Source of the DNA: Ypsolopha sequella
Taxonomy: Eukaryota; Arthropoda; Insecta; Lepidoptera; Ypsolophidae
NCBI GenBank assembly: GCA_934047225.1
Contig: OW203985.1
Coordinates: forward strand, 4,295,501 to 4,359,500
DNA length: 64,000 nucleotides
Direction: 5' to 3'
Shown: positions 20,731-32,770 of the stretch, piece by piece
Numbering within the stretch: the first letter of the stretch is position 1
Layout of the letters: the number at the start of each line of letters is the position of its first letter
Position numbers and translations under genes: made by a program
Notes under the pieces: model-generated
Seen by the model: only the letters and a program-made list of their open reading frames with translations
Databases searched by the model: none
Told to the model about the DNA's origin: nothing

Positions 20731-21270
20731 ATTTGCATATTTATGTGTATCGTGTAAATTAAGTTACCGCATCGCATTGGAATATTTTGTTTATCTAAGA
20801 CTGGACTTAAAATCGTGATAGTACAATCTTACGGCTAAACTAAATGACAAATTTAAATTAAGTTTCCCCGATATGAAGGTCCGGTAGGCGTATTTTCTCA
20901 ACCGTATTGAATTCGTCTCCTCGTCGCGACCAAATCAGTATGCTTTTGGTAACACAAATATATGGCGTAAACGTATCGATTTCAGGCCCTTCTGTAGACA
21001 ATATCAACACGGTTTTGCTGTTAATGTTGTCACGTTTATTATTCCCTACAACCATATCAGCTTCGTCAATACGTTGGGACGAAATGAATACGTTTATATG
21101 CAGGCTCAGCATGTTGTTTTTTTTTTTGCAAAAAAGTAGAAATTTCGTCATCTTCTAGCTTAATTCGGCTTTATGTAGGAAGGTAAATTCTTCGCTATTG
21201 TAACTAAAAAGTATTTCTTAACCATCATATACGCTTTTATTTACTTTTTCAGATCATTGAAAAGTTGAAA
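20731..21270. other. Stretch with one unrecognised open frame
   Basis: A reverse-strand frame of 97 codons (20858-21151) contains VFISSQRIDEADMVVG and SILIWSRRGDEFNTVEKI. It matches no family I know; the overlapping plus frame (20907-21158) is equally open, so neither is trusted as a gene. Confidence 0.25.
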
Positions 21271-21275
21271 AGCTA

Positions 21276-21600
21276 ATGTCCCTTCAAGGGCACACAGGAA
21301 GCAGGACTGCAGCGGCGCAGAAGCGGAGTGCGAAGGTAGCGAGCGCGTTAGCTACTATGGAAGTATATGTGACACCCTTATATTCTAAGGTGACACCCCG
21401 CTTCTTCCGCGCTTTCTTTGTGGCGTATTCCATATACTTCCATAGTTATTCGCCCGCAGACACCACGCTATCATCGCGCTCCACTCCTACCCTGCTGCAG
21501 TCCGGCTTTCTACGTGCCAAAGCCCTAAGACTATCTATGTTGAAATTAGAAAAGAATGCAGTATTTATTGGAAAAGTTTAAAAGAATTTTATTCATCCAA
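21276..21600. other. GC-richer patch with a 16-bp perfect inverted repeat
   Basis: actatggaagtatatg at 21354-21369 is exactly complementary to 21431-21446, with a 61-base loop that holds two ggtgacacc-like copies. A 101-codon frame (21276-21581) crosses it but resembles nothing. Ends near a (catc)n run at 21597-21610 that looks like an RTE tail remnant. Confidence 0.5.
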
Positions 21601-21639
21601 TCCATCCATCAAATCATCAATTAAACGAGCAATATTTGT

Positions 21640-21775
21640 ATATATACAGGGTGAAGATGAAGTTGCGGAAGCCGAAAACTGGCGATAGTACTCGTCCATA
21701 CGAACAACAGTCCGTGAAAAAAATTGAGAAATCAATATGGACCAATATGGTCTAAGCTTTGCTGGGTAAGGTCAG
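21640..21775 (+). repeat. Palindromic-core family P, copy 1 (half)
   Basis: cagggtgaagatgaagttgc, ggaagccgaaaactggcgat and agtactcgtccatacgaaca match the outer arms of the copy at 34902-35170. Only one arm is present. Confidence 0.65.
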
Positions 21776-22436
21776 GTGCCTAAAATTCTAACATTAACCG
21801 TGACATATTGATAAAGTAAGGATAACGAAGTTAAGGGTTCCGCCTGTAGGGAATACTTAGTGATGTTTATCTATCGATATTCGATGGATCGACAGCTGAC
21901 TTTAAAAAAAGGTGACATTATTTATAGTACCATCGATAGTTTTCTAAATTAACCGGTACACATTTTTCAGCCATGATCGTGCCGGAAGTATATTGATAAT
22001 TATTGTAATCCATAATCAATGGTTAAACTAATAATACTGCAACTATACTATTCACAATCAATATTCTCACTTTATTCCAAGGTTACGATAGTATCGATAG
22101 ACTATCGATTGCCACGCAACACTAGGACCTAAGACACGCAAATGTTGACACTTGTAATTTAATCGGAAATTCTACGAGAGTCTGTTGAACAGTGAGTTTA
22201 TCCTCTAAGACGAAGTTTGTTGACTCTCACAAGATTTGATTCTAGGAAATGTTTCTAGCTTTAAATAGATCATTGAATTTCGATAGAATTGAGTGAAATT
22301 GATATTGCTTGATTAGCAAAGTAAGAGAGAGAGTAATCGCTAAGATACAGATATACATAATCTCTCGAACTTGTCTGTTCATTACACACAGTATGTACAT
22401 TATTTATAGAAGGCATATAGGTTATTATATAATTAC
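21776..22436. other. AT-rich stretch with cgat-rich palindromic words
   Basis: Several short palindromic words (atcgatattcgat near 21872, tagtatcgatagactatcga near 22089) but no element ends or coding frames. Confidence 0.35.
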
Positions 22437-22556
22437 ATACGGCTTGAACACTCACGTGTGATTGTTGTTGACTATATGTCAACCGTTTCACCGATACAAT
22501 TTCGGCATTATCAAGGAGAGTGTCGTTCTTAGGATAACGACGCGTCATTTACCGTC
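22437..22556 (+). mobile_element. MITE, left part of the family complete at 52606-52773
   Basis: atacggcttgaacactcacg, then caaccgtttcaccgatacaa and tttcggcattat match 52606 onward almost base for base. The right terminal repeat is missing, so this copy is truncated. Confidence 0.8.
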
Positions 22557-22675
22557 GTTGTCAAACGGGCTAATCTGGCAGCCGCCGATCAGCGAGCTGC
22601 ACGCATTGCTCTTGTTCTAAGCGTTGGCTGCGTCTCCGAAGGAGGTGGGATGGTGAATGCACTTGATTCTTTTAA

Positions 22676-23030
22676 TTATTTCATTTGTTTCTTATTAGGG
22701 GCTGTTATTAAACAGACCGAACTCACAACGTTCTCACTGTCATTGGGCACTGTCCTAAAGTTGCTTGGTCCATCGAGAACCGGTTTACAAGACGAAGCCA
22801 GCTGCCAACCATGATCTCTGTTGAAGTAAGGAAGACTACTTATCTCGATGGCTGCGTATATTTTGCAAGGAATGGTATATCTCTTCTTCATTTATACTGT
22901 AGCCTTGTCAAAACGGATGTAGTGGATCGTATCCGAACTTAGTACATGTTCTGCTACTGCTAAACCGTTAATGTCTAGTTTCTTCATGGATCACATATGT
23001 TCAGACAATCTTGTAGACACGTTTGGAATG
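22676..23030 (-). pseudogene. Penelope-like element, C-terminal remnant
   Basis: Reverse-strand reading gives GLAVAEHVLSSDTIHYIRFD followed by RYTIPCKIYAAIEISSLP and YFNRDHGWQLASSCKPVL. The order (an SAVAEH-like histidine motif, a RKIREAIEI-like motif, an NFNRD-GW motif) is that found just after the GIY-YIG nuclease in arthropod Penelope-like elements. Stops at the junctions (for example between 22890 and 22900) and truncation make it a relic. No RT part was found here. Confidence 0.75.
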
Positions 23031-24745
23031 GAATGCATATATAGGTTTTATTATCGTGCACGTGTTAAAGCTAGCTAGTATTTTATACCATTGAAAATGT
23101 CTACACACACAAATGTTTATCATTAAAATTCAGGTCCAAGGTCACCCATTAGAAAATGAATATTAATAATAAAATTATCTTATATTATTAAGGAAATAAT
23201 ATTCATATATATAGCTATATAAAAACCAAAATTAGAGGACCGACTTCTAAAGAATATTATATATGTTTCAGGAAGAAAGAATTAGCAAAATTATAATGTT
23301 GATATCATCGGTCAGTGTAAAATAATATAATTTTTAGTGAATCACTGTAGTTATCTTTGGGTCGCAATAAAAGCTCCGAAAAATAAATTAAGAATGAAAA
23401 TGTTTAATTTATGAATATTACTGCTTTAAATACTAATCTACCGAAAACTTCTGTGCTAATAAATTTACTAAAACTACCGAAAACTACCGAATGAAATACT
23501 AAAAATTCCGAAAACTACTGTCAGTTATTTTTATCGTAGATCTCCGAATTTTTTTTTGTATGTCTGTTAAAACTAGAGACATCACCTCGCTTCGCTCGGC
23601 TCCTTATTTTATCTTGCATGAAACCTAACATGCTCCTCCTCGCTTCGCTCGTCGTTGAACCTTTTTTTATTTAGGTTCATAACTTCTTTCAAAAGTTCCG
23701 TAATTTATTCGGAGGTGCATTATTTAAGGAGGTCGTGAGAAATTTTAGTTTGCTATGTTTGATTTACTTTATCGGTAGGTGTGCAGCAGTTCACTGTGAT
23801 TTAATTTGTTTTGAGGCTTTATTATTATCCTTTTAAAAGTCGGTTTGTAGCAGTTGGCCAAGGATATGAAAAAAATATAAGGATATAAAAATACAAGGAT
23901 ATAAAAATTAATAATAATGTCTGTTTAGAATACACAAGTGCGGTCCATAAATGGACAGTAAAATTATGCATACTCAACAAGCAAGCATCATATTTTGTTT
24001 TTCTTTTTAATAGTTGGAATAAAATCAACCTCAAATGACGACATTTATAATCACTCTTTCGTTTTTAGAGCCGTCATTTGCACTCGGGCTCCAAAACATT
24101 TTCAAAGAAATAATAAATCTTTTTGTGCTCAGTAAGGTTAATGTAAAAAAAAATAATAAATATTAACAATAATTAGTTATTGTAATAAATATAAATAACA
24201 GCTAGAAGAAAAATTTACTCATTTTTTCATTATAGATATAATAAAAAATGTTATTCAAAACATTTGAAACCCAAACCCTAAAATGTTTAGATGCTGGAAT
24301 CCTGGAGAGGTATCCACCATCGATCATATTGGAGACGTAGCCAGCTGTCGTTGAGACGATACGTCTTCTCTGGACATGAGGCCTGCACTGGTCGGGTATT
24401 GGATATCGATTCCAGATGGGACCGTTATCAATGGTTACTCAACAAGTGTCAACCAAGGTGCTAAAAATATTCTCGGGTAGCCAAAATATTACCAGATAAA
24501 TAAATAGGTTACTAAAGATGCTGTTGAAGTTTGAATACTCAAAATAAATAGGTAAGAAGGCTTTTTCTATGCGTTCAGATAAGGTCTTTAAACTAAAAGG
24601 AGCTAAAAAAATTATTCAAATTTTTATAAAAACGAAGTCTACGGGCCTCTATTTTGAGTTACTGAAGCGTCAAGTTTATGGCTCCACCCTTGGTAATAAA
24701 AAAATTGTGTTTTTAGGTTCATGTCTCAGCCATCAGTCTCATTTT
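23031..24745. other. AT-rich stretch, with a dispersed repeat near 23575-23660
   Basis: cacctcgcttcgctcggctc at 23583 and following sequence match, in reverse, the repeats at 48772-48880 and 55785-55885 (family G). 24290-24450 is more balanced in composition but unrecognised. No genes. Confidence 0.45.
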
Positions 24746-24747
24746 GT

Positions 24748-24860
24748 AGGGTTCCGTATCCAAAGGGTAACACGGAGCCCTATAAACGTCGTTCTGCTGT
24801 CCGTCTATCCATCTGTCCATCTGTATGTCTATCTTTCCGTCCGTATGTATTTAAAAACAA
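24748..24860 (-). repeat. Lepidopteran dispersed repeat family K, end fragment
   Basis: tagggttccgtatccaaagg followed by ctgtccgtctatccatctgt is the reverse complement of the end of the fuller copy at 45925-46370 (gacagacggacgg... ggaaccctaaaaa). Confidence 0.7.
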
Positions 24861-25032
24861 ATAATTCAACAAAAATTATTAAATTCGTTTCAGAGAACGA
24901 AACGTATTTTATACATTTTATTTTGTCCATAGCTTTATTATATAATATTATTTAATATTAATAGTAGACGTTAACCACATATGATGTACTGACTGGAGCT
25001 CTGGCAATTTTTTATGTCAAAACTATGTAAAA

Positions 25033-25918
25033 ATGGCAAACTACGACGCGAGTGAAATGGAAAAAACTGTGAGACGAGCGACTGATCCCTTGGAAAAGAA
25101 AATTGACGCGCTAATCGCGATTGTTAGTGCATTAAACGAAGAAATCATTGTGCTAAAATCCGTTAGAAAAGTTGTGGAAACAGTGCAGCAAATCCCAAAA
25201 CCCCGACAGCCAGTGGTAACACCCGAGTTACCCGAACGACGAGGTGAGCCATCCATTAGGAGCATGCCACGCAACTCTGCAGCATCTGCAGCTACCAATC
25301 CGCGAGAGGATCGGCCAAACCAATACCGTGAGTAACAACAACACGTCACGCACACAAGCAGGGAGAAAAACAGTGACACCGATAGCAAGAAAGATTGCGA
25401 ATAATAACAACACAAACGTTGATGATACGACCCACTTGGTTGAGCTAAAGAGTATTGACATCTCACCAACACCTGTTGTACCAACAGTACCAAATTCAAC
25501 TCGTAACAATCAGTCAACTCAACCTTAGACCTTAAAAGATGACAATGAGTGGACACTAGTTCAATCAACTAAACACAACCGTGCGAACCACAGACGACAA
25601 CCTGTTATCACTGGAACAGGTGAACAGGATGATAACATTCAAACTGTTGAGCGACTGAAGTACATACAAGCCTGGTCATTCAAACCTGACACTACAACCA
25701 CTACAGTCACAACCTTCTTAAACAAGATCGAGAAGTCTGAACACTACACTGTTGTTAAACGAGACATAAGAACCAATAGACACGCATCCTTCCTTATCGG
25801 AATTCCTGAATCACTATTTAATACACTGACTAATCCTGCGAAGTGGCCGCTGGGTGTTAAGTTCGTGGAGTGGTTTCCCATCCGACCTCGTGAGCAGCGG
25901 GGTGAGAACCAGGTGTAA
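25033..25918 (+). pseudogene. LINE copy 1 ORF1 protein, frameshifted
   Basis: Begins MANYDASEMEKTVRRATDPL with a coiled-coil-like stretch (residues 10-50), then changes frame near 25240. In the second frame it runs through an N/T-rich linker, a TAG at 25526-25528, DNEWTLVQSTKHNRANHRRQ, and a C-terminal domain with VTTFLNKIEKSEHYTVVKRD and PAKWPLGVKFVEWFPIRP, ending at TAA 25916-25918. The same C-terminal domain appears at 57990-58160 in copy 2. ORF1 proteins of this kind bind element RNA. No CCHC knuckle is visible. Confidence 0.75.
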
Positions 25919-26192
25919 TGTAGGAGCACCATCATTGCTGCATATTCATAACACTGCGTTTATCTCGGTAACACAAACGTCGTCGTCGCGTACGGAATTG
26001 ACGAGCAAGTTTACAGTGTGCACGCACAGTTCTATAATCACCGTCCCCCGAACAAGCACCTCCCACCCTGGGAGAGAACCGGTCGAGTTCGGCGCTGTGA
26101 CAACACCGGCCGCGACCATAACGCCACCGCCGCCACCGCCATCGCCCCTGCATAGCGACATCATTCAGTCTACCACGCGCGCTGATCCTAAA

Positions 26193-27365
26193 ATGATATC
26201 TTCGTGCTCACGCGAATCACACGTATGTCTACAAAACATTGCTAAACTAGACGGCAAGACGCAACATATAGAAGTTTTATTGAAGAGTGATTTAATTAAT
26301 TGTGACGTTATATGTATAACTGAGCACTGGCTCCACGATTTTGAATTAAAATCTGTTAGTATTAATCATTTCAGTTTGACATCTTATTTCTGCAGAAAAA
26401 TTAAAGAGCATGGTGGCTCTTGTATTTATGTAAAAGATAACATCAAATGCATTGAAAACAAAACATTGACTCAGTTGTCAAACGAAATGTATTGTGAAAT
26501 ATCAGCTATCGACTTAATAGACTATAAGCTAACTTTTGTCTGCTTCTACAGAACAAATGTAAAAGTTACAAGTAAGCAATTTCTGACACATTTAGAACCT
26601 GTGCTTGCTAAAATAAATGAATTAGGTCTAGAATGCATTTTGGTCGGGGACGCGAACCTTGACGTTTTAGTAGTTTCTTCTGACAAAAAATATTTATGTG
26701 ATCCATCTTGAATTAAAACACTTGTACTTGTTTTAATTCAAGATGTGTTTCAAGTTTCACCAAGTGCCGACAATCGCAAGTATAAATTTTATTTATGTGA
26801 TCTCTTGTCCAGCCATGGTATGAGTAACTTTGTGGACTTTCCCACTCGAGAGAAGCCACCGTCCTCCACAAGTCTCGATCACGTCTATTCGAATTTACCA
26901 GCTGACTGTGTGAGCGCGTCACCAGTTATAACAAACTTGAGCGATCACTATGGCGTACACGGGACAATAGTACGGCATCGACTCCCCGCAACCCCCGCAA
27001 CTAGACTGATCAGAGATAACACTCAAATGAATCGAGCTAACTTCATCGCCTCGATACTCAGTGTTGACTGGAACGAGATTTGGCGTAGAAATCAGGGATC
27101 CGTTGAGAATTTGGCAACATCCGTAATTAATGTAATTGCAAATAAATTCAATATTTGCTTTCCATTTAAAAACAAAGACTTAAAAAAGGATGATTCGTGG
27201 GTTTCAACAGACATACAAAACCTTAAATTTCTTTTATTTGACATGGTTAAGCTGGAAACAAAAATTCCTACTGACGAACGTTTGAAAGTAATCGTACAGA
27301 CTCTAAACGAAAAATACAAGGCTATCTTGACTCAACAACGAGCTGGCTATTATACAAACATGATA
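26193..27365 (+). pseudogene. LINE copy 1 ORF2, endonuclease part
   Basis: An apurinic-type endonuclease: CLQNIAKLDGKTQ, DVICITEHWLHDF, EHGGSCIYVKD, LECILVGDANLDVLV, SLDHVYSN and NLSDHYGVHG. All in one frame except for a 99-bp insertion (26704-26802) that brings a TGA at 26709-26711. The frame then continues through a linker to 27365, where a TIR element interrupts it between NM and I of the protein. VGDANLD differs from the usual GDFN, so the nuclease may already have been altered. Confidence 0.85.
26704..26802 (+). other. 99-bp insertion with a perfect 17-bp hairpin and 13-bp flanking duplication
   Basis: catcttgaattaaaaca (26704-26720) is exactly complementary to 26729-26745 around an 8-base loop. 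tatttatgtgatc occurs at 26691-26703 and again at 26790-26802. Comparison with copy 2 shows no such segment between the LVVSSDKKYLCD-like and LLSSHG-like residues, so it was inserted in copy 1. Confidence 0.8.
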
Positions 27366-28519
27366 TCGACGGTGTAAAGGATAATTGACTAACGAGCATT
27401 TTCGCAACTTTACAGTAGAGCCATTTAAAGTTTTATTTTGATGAAAAAAAATCATAACTTTTTTTTTTATGTACGTAAGTTAAATCTAAAAATATTAAAT
27501 TAATCCTAAATCAAATAACTATCTAGATATATTTTGATAATAATGAAAACATTAACGGTTCTTCATATAAATGCCTAGTTAGGCCCTAGAAATTTAAAAA
27601 ATATCTCGTTAGTCAATTCAACATGTTTTAAGTAACCGATAAAGGGAAAGCTAATCATCTAAACAGTATTATTTAAGTCTGTGGATGTAAGGCTTAAGAA
27701 CTGCATAGAACATCTTATAACTGTTTAGTCGACGTAAGTAACTTGAAACAACTTTTGTAATTTCACCGAGTAAACGTTAATGATTAATTCAGTGATAAAT
27801 GTAATGAATAATTATCAAAATAGGTTTAACTAAGAACTTTGTAATCAAATTCATAAAATAATAATTACTTATGTCTATCATGGCAAGAAAATCAAATCAA
27901 ACTAAAATAAAGTCTTTTAATTACTGAATGTTTATTATAGTAGTCTACAGTCTAAAAATTATATTATATTATACTTAAAAAACAAGGCATAACAAAGGTA
28001 TTTTATAACGTTACTTAGTATGTCTTCTTTGTCAGATTCAATCAAAATATCTTTTTTAGTGTAAGAGTCAGGCTATATCCTTGTACTCGCTGTGGTATTT
28101 TAAGGAAATTGTGTTTTTTTGCAGAAATTATTTAAATCACTATATTTTTGAACAGACATTGGGAGCGGTTTATGTTGATTTAATGTTATTTTTTCCCAAA
28201 ACTCCAATTTCTTCAATATGAGCTCCCTCTGCTATCGAATTTATAAATATTTTCTTAGGTACATTTTTTTTCATTGTGACAACTTGAAGTTAGCTCTTTT
28301 TTCCAGTTAAATTTCCTCAAAGGTATTTGTCAGCTATTTAGTCATATCCCAAAAACATTTTATGAGTTAATACTTCAACTATATAGGGATCATAGTTTTT
28401 CCTTGCAAGTTAAAATACCGTCGGCCATTGGTATTCATGCTAGTGGCATGCATGCTATCGACTAGCATTGAGGTATGCCCAGGTATCAAATAATCAATTT
28501 GAATGGTTTCTTAATGTGT

Positions 28520-30339
28520 GCAGGTAAATAGCCTACAAAACCAATCACAAATGGAGTTTATGTTGCTGAGCCATCCGAGGACCCCAAACCTCTACATTTT
28601 GCCAAAAATACATAAGCGGAATCACCCCGGTCACCCTATAGTCACTTCTTATAATGCACCAACCCAGCATATATCAGCATTTGTATCAGCATTTCACCTT
28701 TAACCCCTTGTTAAACTTCTCCCCTCTTACATCAAAGACACAAATCATTTTATAGAAATCATGAAAACACTATACATCCCAACAAACATTGAAAATCCAG
28801 GTTGAAGTGCCTTCTTGAGCAAGCGTTCTACTCTTTTAAAGACTTTCTTGTTCTCAAAAATAACTTTAGAGATACATCTAATTAATTTAATTGTAATTAA
28901 TTACATTGTTATTAATTATAAGTTGTTAGTTTGTAGTTAATTTGAAGTATTTATTAATGTGACATATAATGAATATTATGAAATAAATGAATATGAATAT
29001 ATCTAGTTCCAATAGATGTGACCTCACTTTACACAAACATTCCTCATGACGCCGGACTCACATCATTACATGATCAGCTTAATAGCCGTCCACCTACCCA
29101 TAAACCCTCGACAGATTTCATCTTAACACTAGCAGAAATCATTCTAACAAATCACTATTTCACATTTGAACGTAAACTTCCATCAGATAAAAGGACCTGC
29201 AATGGGTACTCGGATGGCTCCAAACTTTTTATCTATAGAGCTTCGACAACCACTGATTTGGAAAAGATTCATAGACGATATATTTATGATCTGGTCAACG
29301 ACCGAGCCTCTCTCAACGACTTTTTACTCCGGCTAAATCAGCATAGCAATCTGAAATTCACACATGAAAATATCAACCACCACGATCACATTTTTGGATG
29401 TTGATCTAACTCTTGGGCTAGAAAATATCATCACCACATCTGTCCACTTTAAACCCACCAATAAACTACAATATCTTCATTTTGACAGTTGCCATCCACC
29501 GCATATTAAAAAATAGATTCTATATTCGTCATTACGAGGCCGTCGGATTTGCAACACACAAGAAAATCTTCAAAACTACCAAACCAAAATACATACAGAC
29601 CTACTTAACAGGAATTATCCAAACAATTTTCCAAATAATTTTCTATTAAAACAAATACATGACCGACCCAGATACCACAACAACAACAGACCAAACAGGA
29701 ACACTACACAAAATCAACTATGTTTCATCACTACATACTTTCACGGCAGCTACAAACTAAAAAAACTAATAAAAGACTTCTCACCAATATTGACACAAAA
29801 CGATGACACCAAAAACCTCATACATCCAAACATTCAAATCTGCTACAAACAAAATCCATAGTTTCCAAGAAAATACCATCACAACTCAACAATAACACAT
29901 CTACAACACCCGGAACCTCAGCATGCCAACGGCCTCGATGTAAAACATGTTCTATCATCAACACCGCCACCACCATCAACACACATCACATCACACAACC
30001 AACGTTTACCAAGCCCAACCAAATAGCACATGCACCACCAGAAACCTCATCTACATCTTAGAATGCAGGCACTGCCCTGCATTCTATGTAGGCGAGATCA
30101 AAAATGCATTACACATCACAATCAATCATCACCGACACACAGACGACTCGATCACGAACAATAGCTTACCCGTACTCACACATACTCGTCTCCATAACTT
30201 GAAATTCAAACAGTGTTTTACAGCATGCATAATTAAATAATTTACACCACCCATATCCAACATCCAACTTAGAACTTGGGAGAGATCGTATATATGGTCG
30301 CTTGGTGCTAAGTACGGTCCAGGCTTAAAAAGGCAGTGA
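28520..30339 (+). pseudogene. Penelope-like element: reverse transcriptase plus GIY-YIG nuclease, broken
   Basis: In order: LYILPKIHKRNHPGHPIVTS (28587 on), IDVTSLYTNIPHD (about 29010), RFIDDIFMIW (about 29268, the catalytic DD), a HFKPTNKLQYLHFDSCHPPH block (about 29445), RGRRICNTQENLQNYQ (about 29538), CTTRNLIYILECRHC and AFYVGEIKNALHI (30025-30110, the GIY-YIG nuclease start), HTRLHNLKFKQCFTACII, and a final LRTWERSYIW ... PGLKRQ with a stop at 30337-30339. This is the architecture of GIY-YIG-containing Penelope-like elements. Multiple frameshifts and stops, and an inserted LINE tail at 28789-29004, make it dead. The 5' part is missing. It lies inside the 3.7-kb TIR element. Confidence 0.88.
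28789..29004 (+). mobile_element. LINE 3'-end fragment inserted in the Penelope element
   Basis: A short frame KCLLEQAFYSFKDFLVLKNN ending NFRDTSN (about 28804-28881) matches the C-terminal end of the LINE at 61.1 kb (KKWLIQQAFYTVDEFLKI). It is followed by an AT-rich 3' UTR and an (atgaat)-like tail. It splits Penelope codons between the YIPTN and VPIDVTSLYTN parts. Confidence 0.75.
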
Positions 30340-31067
30340 TAAAGATGCGAAGACCATGCAATTATTACAGTATCAATTAACTATAACAATGAAGTGGGCA
30401 CGAACGACAATAATCATGTGACGCCACCATGTTGCATCGTTGCGCAGCTCAGCAAAAACAATATAACAAATATAAAAAGACACAAAATTTTAGTCTTAAT
30501 TGTAAATTATCTTGCATTACTTATAACAAAAACTACCTAAATTGAAGAATTAAATTATTTTTCGGTAGGCAATAAGGTATAAATATGAAAAAATTGCAAA
30601 TAAGTTATCTTATTAAGTTATAAGTTAGTTATCTGAAATAGCTAACGTTTTATTTTCCTCTGGACTTACGTGACGCTATTTGACTAAACAAAAGAAGTAA
30701 ATTTTTTTTCGGCCGGCAAGAAAGTCTAACCAGGAAAATTTACAAGAAAAATAGTTCGTTAAACGTTTAAACATCAATTAAACTCATACATCGATACTGT
30801 CTATTTATCTTAAAAAATAAATCGCAAAATAACTGGTAAACCAAATAGCTAACTGCAGATTTCATCAAAAAGGGACGTTTTTTTGTCTTCTAAACAAACT
30901 TAGTCGTAAAATTTTGCGTAATTTGGATGGACTAAAGAGGTTAAAAAATGTTCAAATTAATCTGAAACCAGGCCCATTCGACGCAGAAAAATTTGCTGAT
31001 TCCGATGGTATATTTAACTCATTTTCGTTAAAAATGCTCGTTAGTCAATTATCCTTTACACCGTCGA

Positions 31068-32770
31068 TATTGAAAAACAATAATACGAGCAAAACAATCT
31101 GGAGAGTCGTAAACAAAGAAAGGGGAAAAAGTTTGCGTCCATGCGTTGACTTTACGGATGTAGCTAAAAACTCGAACGGACAAAACTTGGTTGACGCTAT
31201 GAATGCTCGGTTTGTAAGTGCAGCGTCAGCGTGCGGCGCTCCGGTGGCTGACGTGCCTGCTGCGTGCCGCGCGCTATCCGCCGCTCCGCTCGCCCCCCCG
31301 CCGCGCCGATCGCACTTTCCGTCTCCGTCTTTTCACACCGGACGAGGTTCACCGCATCATCACGTCTCGTATCGCTCTCAAGCCGACGCGAGACGTCTAT
31401 GATATCTCTGAGCTATTTAATAGCTGCATCAGATCAGGGTCTTACCCGGAGTCGCTGAAGCAGAGCAAGATCGCACCACTTTTCAAAGGAAAAGGTAAGA
31501 GGGAAAACATCGATGATTATAGACCTGTTGCGGTAGTCCCGACGGTATCCAAGGTGATGGAGAACGGGATCAGCACCCGGCTCACCGAGTACCTAGCGTC
31601 GACGGAAGCGCTGTCGGACCGGCAGTACGCGTACCGCGCGGGTCGATCCACGACTGCGCTCACACGCGAGGTCGTCCGCCGCGTGCTCGACGCTCGAGAG
31701 AACAAGCTGCATGTTGCGGTGCTGTGCTGTGATCTCTCCAAGGCCTTCGATGTCGCTGATCACCGGATTTTATCTGATAAAATCCGACATTATGGCATCG
31801 ATGGCAAGCCTCACGACCTAGTGACTGACTTCTTGCGAAACAGATCGCAGATAGTAGTAGGAGACGGCGGTAAGGTGAGATCGCAGCTATTGACGACGTC
31901 CATGGGAGTGGCTCAGGGCTCATCGGTGTCTAATATACTATTTACACTAATCCATTAATCCACTAATCCCAAATATTAGCCACGTACTAATGTATGCGGA
32001 TGACGTAGCAGCAGTGGTACTAGCTCCCAACGTCGAACAGCTCGAGGGACGTCTAAATGAAACGGCAACGCAGCTAGCACAGTGGTTCCGTACGAACGGA
32101 CTTATCCTTAACCTCTCAAAGACCAACTTCCTCCATTTTGACCTCTCGGGGCATGCTCTAAGGACCCTAAACGTTTTTGTAGAGGGTGTGAGGATTGAGC
32201 AGGTTGGGACAACCACTTTTCTCGGGTTCGAGCTCGACCGCGGCCTCACCTGGGTATCGCATATTGATAAGGTATGCGCAAGGTTAGCCAGCGCATGTTT
32301 TGCTCTGCGGCGGCTGTCGTACACGGTAACGCGTGAGACAGTACGTACGTGTTACCTTGCTACCGTGCACTCGCTCCTGCAGTACGGCACTGAGTTATGG
32401 GGACGCGCTGGTGCGCGTCTTCAGAATGCAAAAACGGGCAGTCCGAGCGATTGTACAGGTGTCGCAACGTACCTCAGCCAAGTCCTACTTCAAGGAGCAG
32501 AATATCATGACGCTGCCTTCAATTGTGATTTTCCAGGTTGCGGTCTATGCGCGTGAAAACCTGCACTTGTTTAAAAAACAAAGTGATATTCACAGGTATC
32601 ACACGCGCAACGCGGACAACCTCGCAACGATTAAACACACACTCGAAAAGTCCTCAAGGTCAACTCATGTCATGGCCCCGTCGGTATACAATAAACTACC
32701 AGCTGAAGTGCAAGCCGCAACCACTATCAGTTCATTCAAGTCCAGGCTGAAGTGCTGCTTCTCGAATTGA
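31068..32770 (+). pseudogene. LINE copy 1 ORF2, reverse transcriptase and C-terminal part
   Basis: Continues the interrupted ORF2: TSKTIWRVVNKERGKS, then GC-rich NARFVSAASACGAP. Frame changes near 31295 (a C run), near 31945 and near 32410. RT motifs: DYRPVAVVPTVSKVMENGIS, RQYAYRAGRSTTALT, LCCDLSKAFDVADHR (motif A), GVAQGSSVSNILF (motif B), MYADDVAAVV (motif C) and TTFLGFELDRGLTW. The C-terminal YARENLHLFKKQSDIHRY and YNKLPAEVQAATTISSFKSR region ends with TGA at 32768-32770. Relative to copy 2 about 20 residues are missing near 31410. Confidence 0.88.

Larger units (their letters stand above)
27366..31067. mobile_element. 3.7-kb TIR element inserted at TA in the LINE
   Basis: Perfect 37-bp inverted termini: tcgacggtgtaaaggataat (27366) followed by tgactaacgagcatttt, mirrored at 31031-31067. 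TA flanks both ends (27364-27365, 31068-31069). Removing it joins the LINE codons ...aac atg ata / ttg aaa aac... in frame. Minus the nested Penelope copy the body is about 1.9 kb, AT-rich, with no transposase recognised. TA target suggests a Tc1/mariner-like or related integration, but the TIR matches no family I know. Confidence 0.92.

Noticed and set aside
25932..26164. Reverse frames rich in R/G/W opposite the LINE
   Set aside because: Antisense of the proline/threonine-rich linker between ORF1 and ORF2.
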